Part shown: positions 8,373 to 14,750 of the stretch, piece after piece
How the letters are laid out: each line of letters starts with the position of its first letter
Position numbering within the stretch: the stretch's first letter is position 1
From: a virus
Virus record (IMG/VR): IMGVR_UViG_3300048003_000282
Span: 1 to 30,730 of that record
Strand: one strand, 5' to 3'
Length of the DNA stretch: 30,730 nucleotides
Made by a program: the position numbers and the translations under genes
The notes under the pieces: generated by a model
The model's input: the letters and a program-made list of their open reading frames with translations, nothing else
What the model was told of the DNA's origin: nothing
The model's database searches: none

Positions 8373-8812
8373 AGCAATTAAAAGATACTAAAATAGGAAA
8401 GTTCTTAGCTGAGAAAGCACCTGATGTTTTAGATGTTGCTGGTGCTTTATTACCAGATGCTGGTTTATTGGGTGTAGTTAAAAATTTAATTGATAAAGAT
8501 TCTAATTTAACACCAGAAGATAAACAACAAATACATCAACAATTAGTTGAATTATACAAGTTAGAAGTAGAGGACAGAAACTCAGCAAGGCAACGCGAAG
8601 TTGAAATGATTAAAGCTGGAAGTGAAGATTGGATGATGAACTTTACTGGTATTGTTGGATTAGGTGGTTTTGTGTTGTTATTAATTGCAATAGTGTTTAT
8701 ACAAGTACCAGAACACAACAAAGAACTAATGATTCACACAACAGGAATCGTTGAAGGAATCGTGCTTTCTATTGTTGGTTACTACTTTGGTTCAATAGCT
8801 AAAAAAAAGTAA
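8369..8812 (+). CDS. Holin candidate (two membrane segments, 3TM-holin-like family)
   Basis: This is a 147-residue protein. The N-terminal half is soluble, with a helix containing EVEDRNSARQREVEMIKAG, a pattern I associate with phage and GTA-type 3TM holins. Two hydrophobic segments follow, at about 91-111 (FTGIVGLGGFVLLLIAIVFI) and 122-142 (TTGIVEGIVLSIVGYYFG). A KKK tail follows, likely cytoplasmic. Placed right after the amidase and coupled to the 37-residue peptide, it most likely makes the membrane lesion that releases the endolysin. The protein at 7459 could share or compete for that role. Confidence 0.75.
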   Translation: MKQLKDTKIGKFLAEKAPDVLDVAGALLPDAGLLGVVKNLIDKDSNLTPEDKQQIHQQLVELYKLEVEDRNSARQREVEMIKAGSEDWMMNFTGIVGLGGFVLLLIAIVFIQVPEHNKELMIHTTGIVEGIVLSIVGYYFGSIAKKK

Positions 8813-8830
8813 ATAATTTATTTTTATTAT

Positions 8831-8850
8831 ATTTAACAAAATTGTTAAAT
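8831..8850. promoter_or_regulatory. Perfect 9-bp palindrome over the start of the phosphoesterase gene (operator candidate)
   Basis: ATTTAACAA (8831-8839) and TTGTTAAAT (8842-8850) are exact inverted repeats separated by AA. The right arm ends inside the ATG at 8849. A TATATTTA (8828-8835), close to the Bacteroidetes -7 element, overlaps the left arm. There is no T-run or GC content to suggest a terminator. A repressor bound here would block transcription, or the RNA hairpin could block initiation. A related palindrome lies at 9915-9934. Confidence 0.45.
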
Positions 8851-9913
8851 GAAATCACACAAAAAAAGGTGGAAAGATAAAGGCAATCCACGTTATCGCC
8901 TCAACTCAGACGAGGCACAAATTATAAACGATTATAGAAGGTTAAAACAAGAAGCAAAAGCAGAAGGTTTAAATCCTAATGATATACATAGTGGCTGGAT
9001 AAAGAATAAGAAAGCAAGTTTATATTTTAAGAATCCTAATTTTAAGCAAAACGATTTAAAGGAGTTTAAGCAACAATTATTAAACGACCTTAAAGAATAC
9101 TCACCAAACTTTGAAAAGGTTGTTAAACCTAAAGTAAAGGATGGCCATTGCCTTTTAATATCACCAGCTGATATACACATTGGTAAATTATGTAAATCTT
9201 TTGTAAGTGGTGAAGAATATAATAAACAAATAGCAGTTCAACGAACATTAGAAGCTATTGATGGTATATTACAAAAAAGTAACGGTTTTAATATAGATAA
9301 ATTAATACTATGTATTGGTAACGATGTAATGCACATTGATACACCAAGTGGCGGTAAAACTACAAAAGGAACTGTTCAAGATACGGATGGAATGTTTTTT
9401 GAGCATTTTCATATAGCTAAAAGATTATATATAAATATTATTGAAACATTAGTTAGTTTCTATCCAGATTTGCACGTTGTTTATAATAGTAGTAACCACG
9501 ATTACTTAACAGGTTTTTGTTTGGCAGATACAATAGCAACATACTTTAGAAATAGCAAGAACATCACTTTTGATATAAGTTTACAACATCGTAAATATTA
9601 CACCTACTTTAACTCGTTAATCGGCAGCACTCACGGAGATGGTGCTAAATGGGATTTATTGCCTTTATTAATGGCCGATGAATGTAAAGAATGGAGTGAA
9701 ACTAAATACAGATATATGTTTACGCATCACGTACATCACAAAATAGGTAATAAAGATTTAATCGGTTGCTCTATAGAAAGTTTCCGTAGCCCATCGCCCG
9801 CAGATAATTGGCATCACAAGCAAGGTTATACCTCTTCTAATAACCAAGCAATAGAAGGTTTTATTTTCTCTAAGAATAATGGCCAAGTAGCCAGAATTAC
9901 ACATTTATTTTAA
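8849..9913 (+). CDS. Calcineurin-like metallophosphoesterase of phage type
   Basis: This is a 354-residue protein. The C-terminal two thirds carry the metal-binding series of metallophosphoesterases: DIHIG (Asp108, His110), GND (157-159), SSNHD (His217, Asp218), THGD (261-264) and HHVHH (293-297). The first 95 residues are helical, basic and lack known motifs; they could bind DNA or a partner. Similar proteins occur in many marine phages, where the substrate is unknown. A DNA/RNA nuclease or a nucleotide phosphodiesterase are the obvious options, by analogy with Mre11/SbcD and YfcE types. It stands alone between the lysis cassette and the early operon, and palindromes of the same type flank both ends. 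The start chosen is the first ATG. Confidence 0.82.
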   Translation: MKSHKKRWKDKGNPRYRLNSDEAQIINDYRRLKQEAKAEGLNPNDIHSGWIKNKKASLYFKNPNFKQNDLKEFKQQLLNDLKEYSPNFEKVVKPKVKDGHCLLISPADIHIGKLCKSFVSGEEYNKQIAVQRTLEAIDGILQKSNGFNIDKLILCIGNDVMHIDTPSGGKTTKGTVQDTDGMFFEHFHIAKRLYINIIETLVSFYPDLHVVYNSSNHDYLTGFCLADTIATYFRNSKNITFDISLQHRKYYTYFNSLIGSTHGDGAKWDLLPLLMADECKEWSETKYRYMFTHHVHHKIGNKDLIGCSIESFRSPSPADNWHHKQGYTSSNNQAIEGFIFSKNNGQVARITHLF

Positions 9914-9914
9914 A

Positions 9915-9934
9915 ATTAACATTTGATTGTTAAT
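9915..9934. promoter_or_regulatory. Inverted repeat ATTAACA-N6-TGTTAAT (operator candidate)
   Basis: The 7-bp arms at 9915-9921 and 9928-9934 flank TTTGAT. The core TTAACA...TGTTAA is the same as in the palindrome at 8831-8850, though the spacing differs by 2 bases. It lies between the phosphoesterase stop and the promoter candidate at 9951-9984, where a regulator could act on the early operon. Confidence 0.4.
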
Positions 9935-9950
9935 AAAGTTTTTAGTGTGT

Positions 9951-9984
9951 TTTGTAAATCGTAATGTATTTATATATATATTTA
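9951..9984 (+). promoter_or_regulatory. Bacteroidetes-type promoter candidate for the early operon
   Basis: TTTG (9951-9954) is followed after 22 bases by TATATTTA (9977-9984), one base off the TAnnTTTG -7 consensus. The stretch from GTTTTGTA to TTTATATAT resembles the promoter at 19755-19785. It lies in the 97-base noncoding gap ahead of the long run of early genes starting at 10011. The spacing is slightly long, so strength is uncertain. Confidence 0.5.
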
Positions 9985-10010
9985 CAACCATAAACTATAA
10001 AACATATATT

Positions 10011-10157
10011 ATGAAACATTTAAACACTTTTACTATTTGGCTTAAAAACAATAAGCAATCAATAGAGTTAAATTTACCATTTCATACAGTGCAAACTGTA
10101 AAAGATTTTATTGAAGATAATTTTGATAAAAGAGTAATTTCAATATCTAAACATTAA
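10011..10157 (+). CDS. Small hypothetical protein, first gene of the early operon
   Basis: This 48-residue product begins MKHLNTFTIWLKNNKQSIEL. An in-frame ATG further upstream at 9927 would run through the promoter region and add a hydrophobic stretch unlike the rest, so I chose the ATG at 10011, which follows the AAACATATATT leader. The sequence has amphipathic helices and a basic C-terminus (DKRVISISKH). I do not recognise the family. As first gene after a promoter it may act early against the host, but nothing in it shows this. Confidence 0.6.
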   Translation: MKHLNTFTIWLKNNKQSIELNLPFHTVQTVKDFIEDNFDKRVISISKH

Positions 10158-10176
10158 TAAATAAAAACAAACAATT

Positions 10177-10332
10177 ATGAGCAGAGAAATATCATACACA
10201 ACAAGAACCTTTTACGTACCAGCAGAGAAAATAGAAACGCTGGTAAAGTTTCAAGGCAAATGCAAAGAGAATGGACACAAATCTTATTCTGAAGTATTAC
10301 TAAGTTTAATGGAAAAATATAATGAACAATGA
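10177..10332 (+). CDS. Ribbon-helix-helix-like small DNA-binding protein candidate
   Basis: This 51-residue protein starts at ATG 10177 after an A-rich leader and ends in an ATGA overlap with the next gene. The arrangement is one beta strand (SYTTRTFYVP), a helix (AEKIETLVKFQGKCKENG), then HKSYSEVLLSLMEKY. This fits the strand-helix-helix fold of Arc/MetJ/CopG regulators, including the typical S-x-S-E-V-L-L-x-L start of the second helix. Such a dimer could repress phage promoters, and the palindromes at 8831 and 9915 are possible targets. That link is speculation. Confidence 0.6.
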   Translation: MSREISYTTRTFYVPAEKIETLVKFQGKCKENGHKSYSEVLLSLMEKYNEQ

Positions 10333-10646
10333 TACATTATCCGCATCCGCATAACGAACAACACCACAATGACAATATCAACCATTGGTGGGCATACGAA
10401 ACTAACAGATACTTACAAGATAGATTACGCAACTTAGTAATAAGAGCTAACTGGAACAAACGTATTATCTGTAGAATACATTTATCATATAATGATTTAG
10501 AAATGCATCAGCACAGATTTGATACTTTTATTATACAATTAGAAAATATTGAAAAGCAATTAAAAACAATTGCTGTACAATACAATGAACAAAGAATGAA
10601 ACAATTAAAAACTATATTTACAATAATTAGAAACTATGAAAATTAA
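10329..10646 (+). CDS. Hypothetical early protein, His-rich N-terminus
   Basis: This 105-residue protein has six histidines in its first 20 residues and a further pair near HQHRFD. The remainder is amphipathic helix with basic and aromatic residues. There is no membrane segment and no known motif. It overlaps the preceding gene by ATGA and the next by 11 bases, so it is translated as part of the early operon. The histidine cluster could bind metal. I do not recognise a family. Confidence 0.65.
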   Translation: MIHYPHPHNEQHHNDNINHWWAYETNRYLQDRLRNLVIRANWNKRIICRIHLSYNDLEMHQHRFDTFIIQLENIEKQLKTIAVQYNEQRMKQLKTIFTIIRNYEN

Positions 10647-11010
10647 AGAAATCGCACAAAAATATGATTTATCAAAAGATGACTTTTGGGAATTAAAAAG
10701 AGGTACAAGAAGTATGTGGATAATAACTCACGATGCTTGTGAAAAGATAGCAGCAAAAGAAAACATACAATTTGGCGCGCCTACAATATACAGAGATAGC
10801 AACCAAGATGTTGCAATAGTAGGAGATGCAAAACGTGGTAATAAAATTATCTGGTCAACTGGTGAAGCGTCACCTAAGAACTGTAAAGCTCCTTATCCTT
10901 TTGCAATGGCCGAAAAGAGACTGAAAGACAGACTCGTTTTAAAATTAATTAACGCTTACGAATATGGTATTTATTCAGATTCAGAAGCAGATAACTTTAA
11001 GAAACAATGA
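10636..11010 (+). CDS. Conserved phage protein, possible single-strand annealing protein
   Basis: This 124-residue protein begins KIKEIAQKYDLSKDDFWELK and contains WIITHDACEKIAAKENI. It ends PYPFAMAEKRLKDRLVLKL followed by YGIYSDSEADNF. I recall this family in many marine phages. The A-x-K-R-x-x-D-R-x-x-L-K-L helix followed by a YSxxEA segment recalls the helix of Rad52/Erf/Sak annealing proteins. The gene is one small ORF away from a RecE/Cas4-like exonuclease, and such pairs often encode two-component recombination systems. The annealing role is therefore an inference from context and a short motif only. Confidence 0.7.
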   Translation: MKIKEIAQKYDLSKDDFWELKRGTRSMWIITHDACEKIAAKENIQFGAPTIYRDSNQDVAIVGDAKRGNKIIWSTGEASPKNCKAPYPFAMAEKRLKDRLVLKLINAYEYGIYSDSEADNFKKQ

Positions 11011-11105
11011 TAGAGACAAACGCAGTAGAATTAGCTACGCTTATTATGACAAGCGTGTTTGGTGGAATCGTATTTGCTATGGCAATCGATTACTATAATA
11101 AATAA
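11007..11105 (+). CDS. 32-residue single-span membrane peptide
   Basis: It begins with an ATGA overlap on the previous stop and ends 15 bases before the exonuclease gene. The product has an acidic N-terminus, one hydrophobic span (LATLIMTSVFGGIVFAMAI) and a short DYYNK tail. It is one of three tiny coupled membrane ORFs in the early operon (also 11846 and 15674). Function unknown; small inner-membrane peptides of this kind can alter host membrane proteins or proteases. Confidence 0.55.
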   Translation: MIETNAVELATLIMTSVFGGIVFAMAIDYYNK

Positions 11106-11120
11106 ATCAAAAACTATATT

Positions 11121-11849
11121 ATGAAAAAGAATCACTTGAGTTACTCGGCTTTATGCCAGTTTAAGAAATCTCCTAACCATTTATTAGCATACTGGAACAA
11201 AGAATTAAAAACTACGGATGCAATGCAGTTTGGAACTATAATACACAAGATGTTATTAGAACCAGATACATTTACAAAAGAGTTTGCAATTTTTGAAGGT
11301 GCAAGAAGAGCTGGTAAACAATGGGTAGAGTTTAAAGAACAAAACGAAGGTAAAACACTAATTAAGCAACAAGAATTAGATGATGCAAACAAAATAATTA
11401 ATAATGCTATGTTACATCCAGTACTTACTGAAATGATGCAAAATAAAGTAGATACTGAAATTAAATTAGAGTGGCAACATAAAGATGTTAATTTTAAGGG
11501 CTTTGCAGACCTTCTAACAACGTTTAATGGTAGAAAGTGTATTGTAGATATAAAAACTACTAACGATGCTGGAAAACGCTTTGAACGTGATTTATACTAT
11601 AATGATTATAAAATGCAGTTAGCAATGTATCAAGATCAATACGATAAAGATACAGATGCTTATATTGTAGCAATAGAAACTACAACACCATTTAATGTAC
11701 AGATATATAAATTAGATGATAGTTTATTATTTAAAGGTTGGATGGATTACGATTATTATACAGATAAATTTAAAGAGTGGAATGGAGAGCCTCAAGGTTA
11801 CTCAAGTGATATTGTAGAAGTAAAAACAGAAACAGAAGAAATATTATGA
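11121..11849 (+). CDS. PD-(D/E)XK exonuclease, RecE/Cas4-like
   Basis: This is a 242-residue nuclease. The visible motifs are SYSALCQFKKSP at the N-terminus, FGTIIHKMLLEP (with His42), a Glu near 113-117 (EIKLEW), GFAD (Asp130), VDIKTT (Asp143, Lys145) and QLAMYQ (Gln166). This order is that of the RecE/lambda-exonuclease/Cas4 branch of the PD-(D/E)XK fold. The enzyme would resect DNA ends to make single strands for recombination or for processing replication products. A possible annealing protein (10636) and an SSB-like protein (12255) are close by, suggesting a recombination unit. The start at 11121 follows an A-rich leader. Confidence 0.85.
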   Translation: MKKNHLSYSALCQFKKSPNHLLAYWNKELKTTDAMQFGTIIHKMLLEPDTFTKEFAIFEGARRAGKQWVEFKEQNEGKTLIKQQELDDANKIINNAMLHPVLTEMMQNKVDTEIKLEWQHKDVNFKGFADLLTTFNGRKCIVDIKTTNDAGKRFERDLYYNDYKMQLAMYQDQYDKDTDAYIVAIETTTPFNVQIYKLDDSLLFKGWMDYDYYTDKFKEWNGEPQGYSSDIVEVKTETEEIL

Positions 11850-12001
11850 AGAAGTTAGCAATAATAGGTGGTTTATCTTTAATGACTGCTGGTGCAACTA
11901 ATATGTTGTGGCACAAACAAAAGTTAAATTTAAATCCTAATACATTTGCTATAGCGACAGGAGGTTTTTTTGTAGCTGTAGGAATAACCTATAAATTTTA
12001 A
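11846..12001 (+). CDS. 51-residue two-span membrane protein
   Basis: It starts in an ATGA overlap with the exonuclease stop and ends in a TAATG overlap with the next gene, so it is likely a real coupled ORF. Two hydrophobic stretches (LAIIGGLSLMTAGATNM and TFAIATGGFFVAVGITY) flank a basic loop (HKQKLNLN), suggesting a helical hairpin in the inner membrane. I do not recognise it. It could be a toxin-like or host-takeover peptide, but no feature proves that. Confidence 0.55.
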   Translation: MKKLAIIGGLSLMTAGATNMLWHKQKLNLNPNTFAIATGGFFVAVGITYKF

Positions 12002-12252
12002 TGATAAAAAAAGAATGGCAATGGATGTCAGATTATAAACAACAAAAACAAATAACAATGAATGCTATAAAATTAGAGCTTTATGATTTTGAAATTGAAC
12101 ATATAATACATATTATAAAAGATGATTTTAAAAATATAGAACAATATAGAGAAAACAAATATTTATATCCAAAATTTAATGAGGTTGAAGAACATTATAA
12201 AGATATGATAGATAAATTAAATAAATCAATAAAAACAAATAAAAACAAATAA
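12001..12252 (+). CDS. Hypothetical early protein, charged and helical
   Basis: This 83-residue protein is rich in Lys, Glu, Asp and Ile, with amphipathic helices through most of its length and an Asn/Lys-rich end (KSIKTNKNK). The 3' end holds two tandem copies of AAATAAAAAC. No motif or membrane segment is visible. It overlaps the preceding stop by one base and ends 2 bases before the SSB-like gene. Function unknown. Confidence 0.6.
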   Translation: MIKKEWQWMSDYKQQKQITMNAIKLELYDFEIEHIIHIIKDDFKNIEQYRENKYLYPKFNEVEEHYKDMIDKLNKSIKTNKNK

Positions 12253-12254
12253 CA

Positions 12255-12518
12255 ATGAGTAAAAAAGAAGAAACAATATATTGTGGTAGTGGTAAAGTTA
12301 TGAATCCTAAATGGTTAAAAGTAACTATTAATCCAAGTAAATTAGCTGATTACATACAAGAGTATAATGGCAACAAATTCATCAAACTAAATATTAATTT
12401 AAAAGATGAAGCTGACCAATATGGTAAAGATGTAAGTATTAGTGTTGATACTTGGAAGCCAGATGCAGAAGCACCTAAATCTGAAGCAAGTAATACTTCA
12501 AACGATTTACCCTTTTAA
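12255..12518 (+). CDS. SSB-like protein with acidic C-terminal LPF tail
   Basis: This is an 87-residue protein. The first 65 residues are beta-rich: IYCGSGK, WLKVTINPSKL, FIKLNINLKDE and DVSISVDTWKP. The last 20 are a flexible Ser/Asn/Glu linker ending NDLPF. Bacterial and phage single-strand binding proteins end in an acidic tip of the DDxPF type that recruits replication and repair partners, and this tail matches in form. The core is shorter than a canonical OB fold (about 100 residues), so it may be a divergent SSB or a mimic of the SSB tail. Related proteins in flavobacterial phages are, as far as I recall, unnamed. Its position between recombination and replication genes fits. Confidence 0.7.
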   Translation: MSKKEETIYCGSGKVMNPKWLKVTINPSKLADYIQEYNGNKFIKLNINLKDEADQYGKDVSISVDTWKPDAEAPKSEASNTSNDLPF

Positions 12519-12523
12519 GTATT

Positions 12524-12847
12524 ATGAAAAAATCAAAAATCTTAACCGCATTGGGTTTGAGTTCGTTGGATATTCAAAATATGTTGATGAACGGACTAAC
12601 AATGCCAGAGATAGCAAAGAAGTATAATATAACTTATATTTCATTGGTACAGGCATTTAAAATCCAAAAGAAAGATTTTAAGTATATTGATTATATACAA
12701 CCTAAAGAAGAAGTGAAGGACATTAAAAACGTGTCCTTCGCTTTTGATAAACTATATACAGAAGAATCACTTAATGAAGATGAACTACTTGCTTATTATA
12801 AGTATGAAGTTAAAAACAAAGCATATTATGAAAGAAGAATTAACTGA
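12524..12847 (+). CDS. Hypothetical protein with an N-terminal helix-turn-helix-like segment
   Basis: The product has 107 residues. Residues 13-45 (SSLDIQNMLMNGLTMPEIAKKYNITYISL) have the helix-turn-helix pattern of small regulators, with MPEIAKKY as the turn and ITYISLVQAF as the possible recognition helix. The remainder is acidic and helical with no motif. It overlaps the next gene by 20 bases if that gene starts at 12828. It could be an early transcriptional regulator or a replication accessory factor. Confidence 0.6.
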   Translation: MKKSKILTALGLSSLDIQNMLMNGLTMPEIAKKYNITYISLVQAFKIQKKDFKYIDYIQPKEEVKDIKNVSFAFDKLYTEESLNEDELLAYYKYEVKNKAYYERRIN

Positions 12848-13259
12848 GCAAGAAAAAACCATACTTACAATTAATTGGTTAAATAAAAAATTTAATTTAT
12901 TAATAAAAAAAACAACTGGTCAATTTGATTTATGGGATGCTCAAGATGATAAAAGAATTATTGAGTTTAAGTTTAGAAAAAAATATTATAAAGAAAAATA
13001 CATACAAGTAGATAAATTTTATTCTTTATTAATGGCTGCTGATTATTATAAAAAAACTGCTTTTTATATTGTACACGATAATAAAAGCAAAAATGGATAT
13101 GGATATTATTTATATAATTTATCTGAATTAAAAAATGAATTAATTAATAGTGATATAATAATTAATCAAGCTCCATATCAAACTGAATTTAAAAACAATA
13201 AAAAAATTAATAAATATTTTTATATATTAAACCAATCAAATCAAACTAATCAATTATGA
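12828..13259 (+). CDS. Small PD-(D/E)XK nuclease-like protein
   Basis: This 143-residue protein starts at the ATG at 12828 (MKEELTEQEK). An earlier in-frame ATG at 12744 would overlap the previous gene by over 100 bases and add a sequence that looks like an out-of-frame shadow. The core QFDLWDAQDDKRIIEFKFR (Gln32, Asp34, Glu46, Lys48) followed by YIQVDKF (Gln60) has the D...ExK...Q arrangement of restriction-endonuclease-fold enzymes, and the strand-helix order agrees. The target is unknown: host DNA degradation, a nicking or repair role are all possible. It overlaps the replication initiator gene by ATGA. Confidence 0.6.
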   Translation: MKEELTEQEKTILTINWLNKKFNLLIKKTTGQFDLWDAQDDKRIIEFKFRKKYYKEKYIQVDKFYSLLMAADYYKKTAFYIVHDNKSKNGYGYYLYNLSELKNELINSDIIINQAPYQTEFKNNKKINKYFYILNQSNQTNQL

Positions 13260-13663
13260 AAGAATTACCATACTTTAAATTTTATCCAAATCAATGGATT
13301 ACTGGATCAATATCATTTATGGACTTAGATGTACAAGGTGCATTTATGAAAGTTTGCTGCTACTACTGGAGCAAAGAATGTAACGTTACAAGAAAACAAA
13401 TAAAAACACTAATACCTAAACAATGGAGCGCGTTATTAGATGCTGAGTTGTTTAAGATAGAAAAAGAAACTATTAGTATTAAGTGGTTAGATGAACAATA
13501 CCAGCAACGCTTAGTAGAACACAAGCGAAATGTAAGCAACGGAAAGAAGGGGGGCTTAAGCAGGGCTCAAGCATTAAGAAAAGAAAAGAAAAGAAAAGAT
13601 AATTACGCAAATGATAATTTATTAAAAGTAAATGATGAAGTGCAAAAACTTCTTGACCAATGA
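13256..13663 (+). CDS. Phage replication initiator-like protein (DUF1376-type winged helix)
   Basis: This is a 135-residue protein. The first 80 residues, beginning LPYFKFYPNQWITGSISFMDLDVQGAF, match the winged-helix domain of phage replication initiators (DUF1376/DnaD-like). These bind origin DNA and help load the helicase. The HKRNVSNGKKGGLSRAQA segment is the usual linker, here followed by a Lys/Arg-rich run and a short C-terminal tail, shorter than most relatives. The run is encoded by a pentamer repeat (AAGAA units) within a 47-nt module that reappears in noncoding DNA near 19675. The gene is followed by the helicase-like ATPase with an ATGA overlap, as expected for an initiator/helicase pair. 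Confidence 0.75.
   Translation: MKELPYFKFYPNQWITGSISFMDLDVQGAFMKVCCYYWSKECNVTRKQIKTLIPKQWSALLDAELFKIEKETISIKWLDEQYQQRLVEHKRNVSNGKKGGLSRAQALRKEKKRKDNYANDNLLKVNDEVQKLLDQ
13554..13600. repeat. 47-nt module, copy 1 (inside the initiator gene): palindrome plus pentamer purine repeats
   Basis: GCTTAAGC (13554-13561) is followed by four bases, CTCAAGCATT (13566-13575) and then 25 bases with a G every 5 bases (13578, 13583, 13588, 13593, 13598) in an otherwise A-rich tract. Copy 2 at 19675-19721 matches 39 of 47 bases with no gaps. In lambda-type phages the origin lies inside the initiator gene, so an origin role is possible. Confidence 0.6.
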
Positions 13664-14514
13664 TATTAGAAGATAAAGCTACCATACCATATTTAAAAGC
13701 ATTTAAAGAAGGTAGAATTAAAAAAGGCATTGGTATTGGTTGTTTATTAGATGATTACTTTTTATACAAGAATGGCAACTTTAATATGTTTCTTGGTTTA
13801 GATAATGTTGGTAAAACTAATTTTATATTATGGTACTTAACCGCACTAAGTAAAATACACAAAAAAAAGTGGTGCATCTGGTCTGGAGAAAACAATGCTG
13901 GACAACTTAAAAGAGATATAATACAAATGTGGACTGGTGAAACAATTAAAGATTTAAACGAATATTTATTTTATCACGATGAAATAAGTAAGTATTTTAA
14001 ATTTATTGATAATAGAAAACTTTACAATCATAAAGAACTATTAAAAATATTTGAAGCAGAAGATTGTGATGGATGTTTTATTGACCCTTATACTGGTATT
14101 AACCACGATAGAAGAATTTCACAATTTGAACGTAATTATCAAGTTTGTAATGATGTTAGAGAGTTTTGTAATAAAACAGGCAAAACAATGTTTATTGCAA
14201 TGCATCCACAAACTGAAGCTGCAAGGCGTGTATATCCACCAGACCATCAATTAAACGGACATATACAACCACCAAGAAAAGCAGATTGTGAAGGTGGACA
14301 AGTGTTTCCAAATAGAGTAGATAATTTTATTTGTTTACATAGATTAATATCACACGACAAATTGTGGATGATGACTGAAGTACACGTATATAAAATAAAA
14401 GATAAAGAAACTGGTGGCAAACCTACAATGTTAGGAGAACCACTAAGATTTGATTATAATAGTGGATTAGGTTTTACTATTGGTGGAAATAATGTATTAA
14501 AACAAAAAAAATGA
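13660..14514 (+). CDS. DnaB/RecA-type ATPase, probable replicative helicase or loader
   Basis: This is a 284-residue P-loop protein. Walker A is GLDNVGKT (46-53), the strand after it ends in WSGEN (74-78), and Walker B is DGCFIDPY (137-144). IAMHPQTEA (near 180) gives the sensor-like histidine, as in RecA/DnaB-type ATPases. The fold is the single C-terminal domain of DnaB-like or RepA/AAA_25 enzymes, without a separate primase domain. It follows the initiator gene by an ATGA overlap, so the likely job is unwinding DNA at the phage origin. No phage primase or DNA polymerase was seen, so host enzymes probably finish the work. Confidence 0.82.
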   Translation: MILEDKATIPYLKAFKEGRIKKGIGIGCLLDDYFLYKNGNFNMFLGLDNVGKTNFILWYLTALSKIHKKKWCIWSGENNAGQLKRDIIQMWTGETIKDLNEYLFYHDEISKYFKFIDNRKLYNHKELLKIFEAEDCDGCFIDPYTGINHDRRISQFERNYQVCNDVREFCNKTGKTMFIAMHPQTEAARRVYPPDHQLNGHIQPPRKADCEGGQVFPNRVDNFICLHRLISHDKLWMMTEVHVYKIKDKETGGKPTMLGEPLRFDYNSGLGFTIGGNNVLKQKK

Positions 14515-14750
14515 GATACACATACAAAGACATAGAAAAGTTTATGCAGTTTACAAGTTGGACTGATAAACAAAAAATAGATGAATTATTAAGAATAGAT
14601 TGCTCATTATATGCGCATCTAGGTACAGATTCAACTAAAGGAGAAAAAGATGAAGTTAAAAGAAGAAGTATAGAAATATACAGAACAATTAAAACACTAA
14701 ATAAACAATTAGGTGATGAATTATTATACTCAGAAGATTTAAAACAATGA
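14511..14750 (+). CDS. Small conserved protein between helicase and methyltransferase
   Basis: This 79-residue helical protein contains YKDIEKFMQFTSWTDKQKI, then LRIDCSLYAHLGTDSTKGE and VKRRSIEIYRTIK. I recall this family in flavobacterial phages after the helicase gene, with no function given. It overlaps both neighbours by ATGA. A helicase accessory or small DNA-binding protein is possible. Confidence 0.7.
   Translation: MRYTYKDIEKFMQFTSWTDKQKIDELLRIDCSLYAHLGTDSTKGEKDEVKRRSIEIYRTIKTLNKQLGDELLYSEDLKQ

Noticed and set aside
9927-10010. Upstream ATG extension of the small gene at 10011
   Set aside because: It would place the promoter region inside the gene and adds a hydrophobic stretch unrelated to the rest; the ATG at 10011 is a better start.
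12230-12252. Tandem AAATAAAAAC units as iterons of an origin
   Set aside because: Only two units, at the Asn/Lys-coding end of a gene and similar to the A-rich leaders found before many genes here.
12442-12627. 61-codon frame on the plus strand
   Set aside because: It crosses the end of the SSB-like gene and the start of the next in another frame, with no recognisable product.
12744-12827. Upstream ATG extension of the nuclease-like gene
   Set aside because: It would overlap the previous gene by 104 bases; the added residues look like an out-of-frame reading of that gene.
14051-14254. 67-codon frame on the plus strand inside the ATPase gene
   Set aside because: Fully inside a gene with clear Walker motifs, in a different frame, without motif or coupling.
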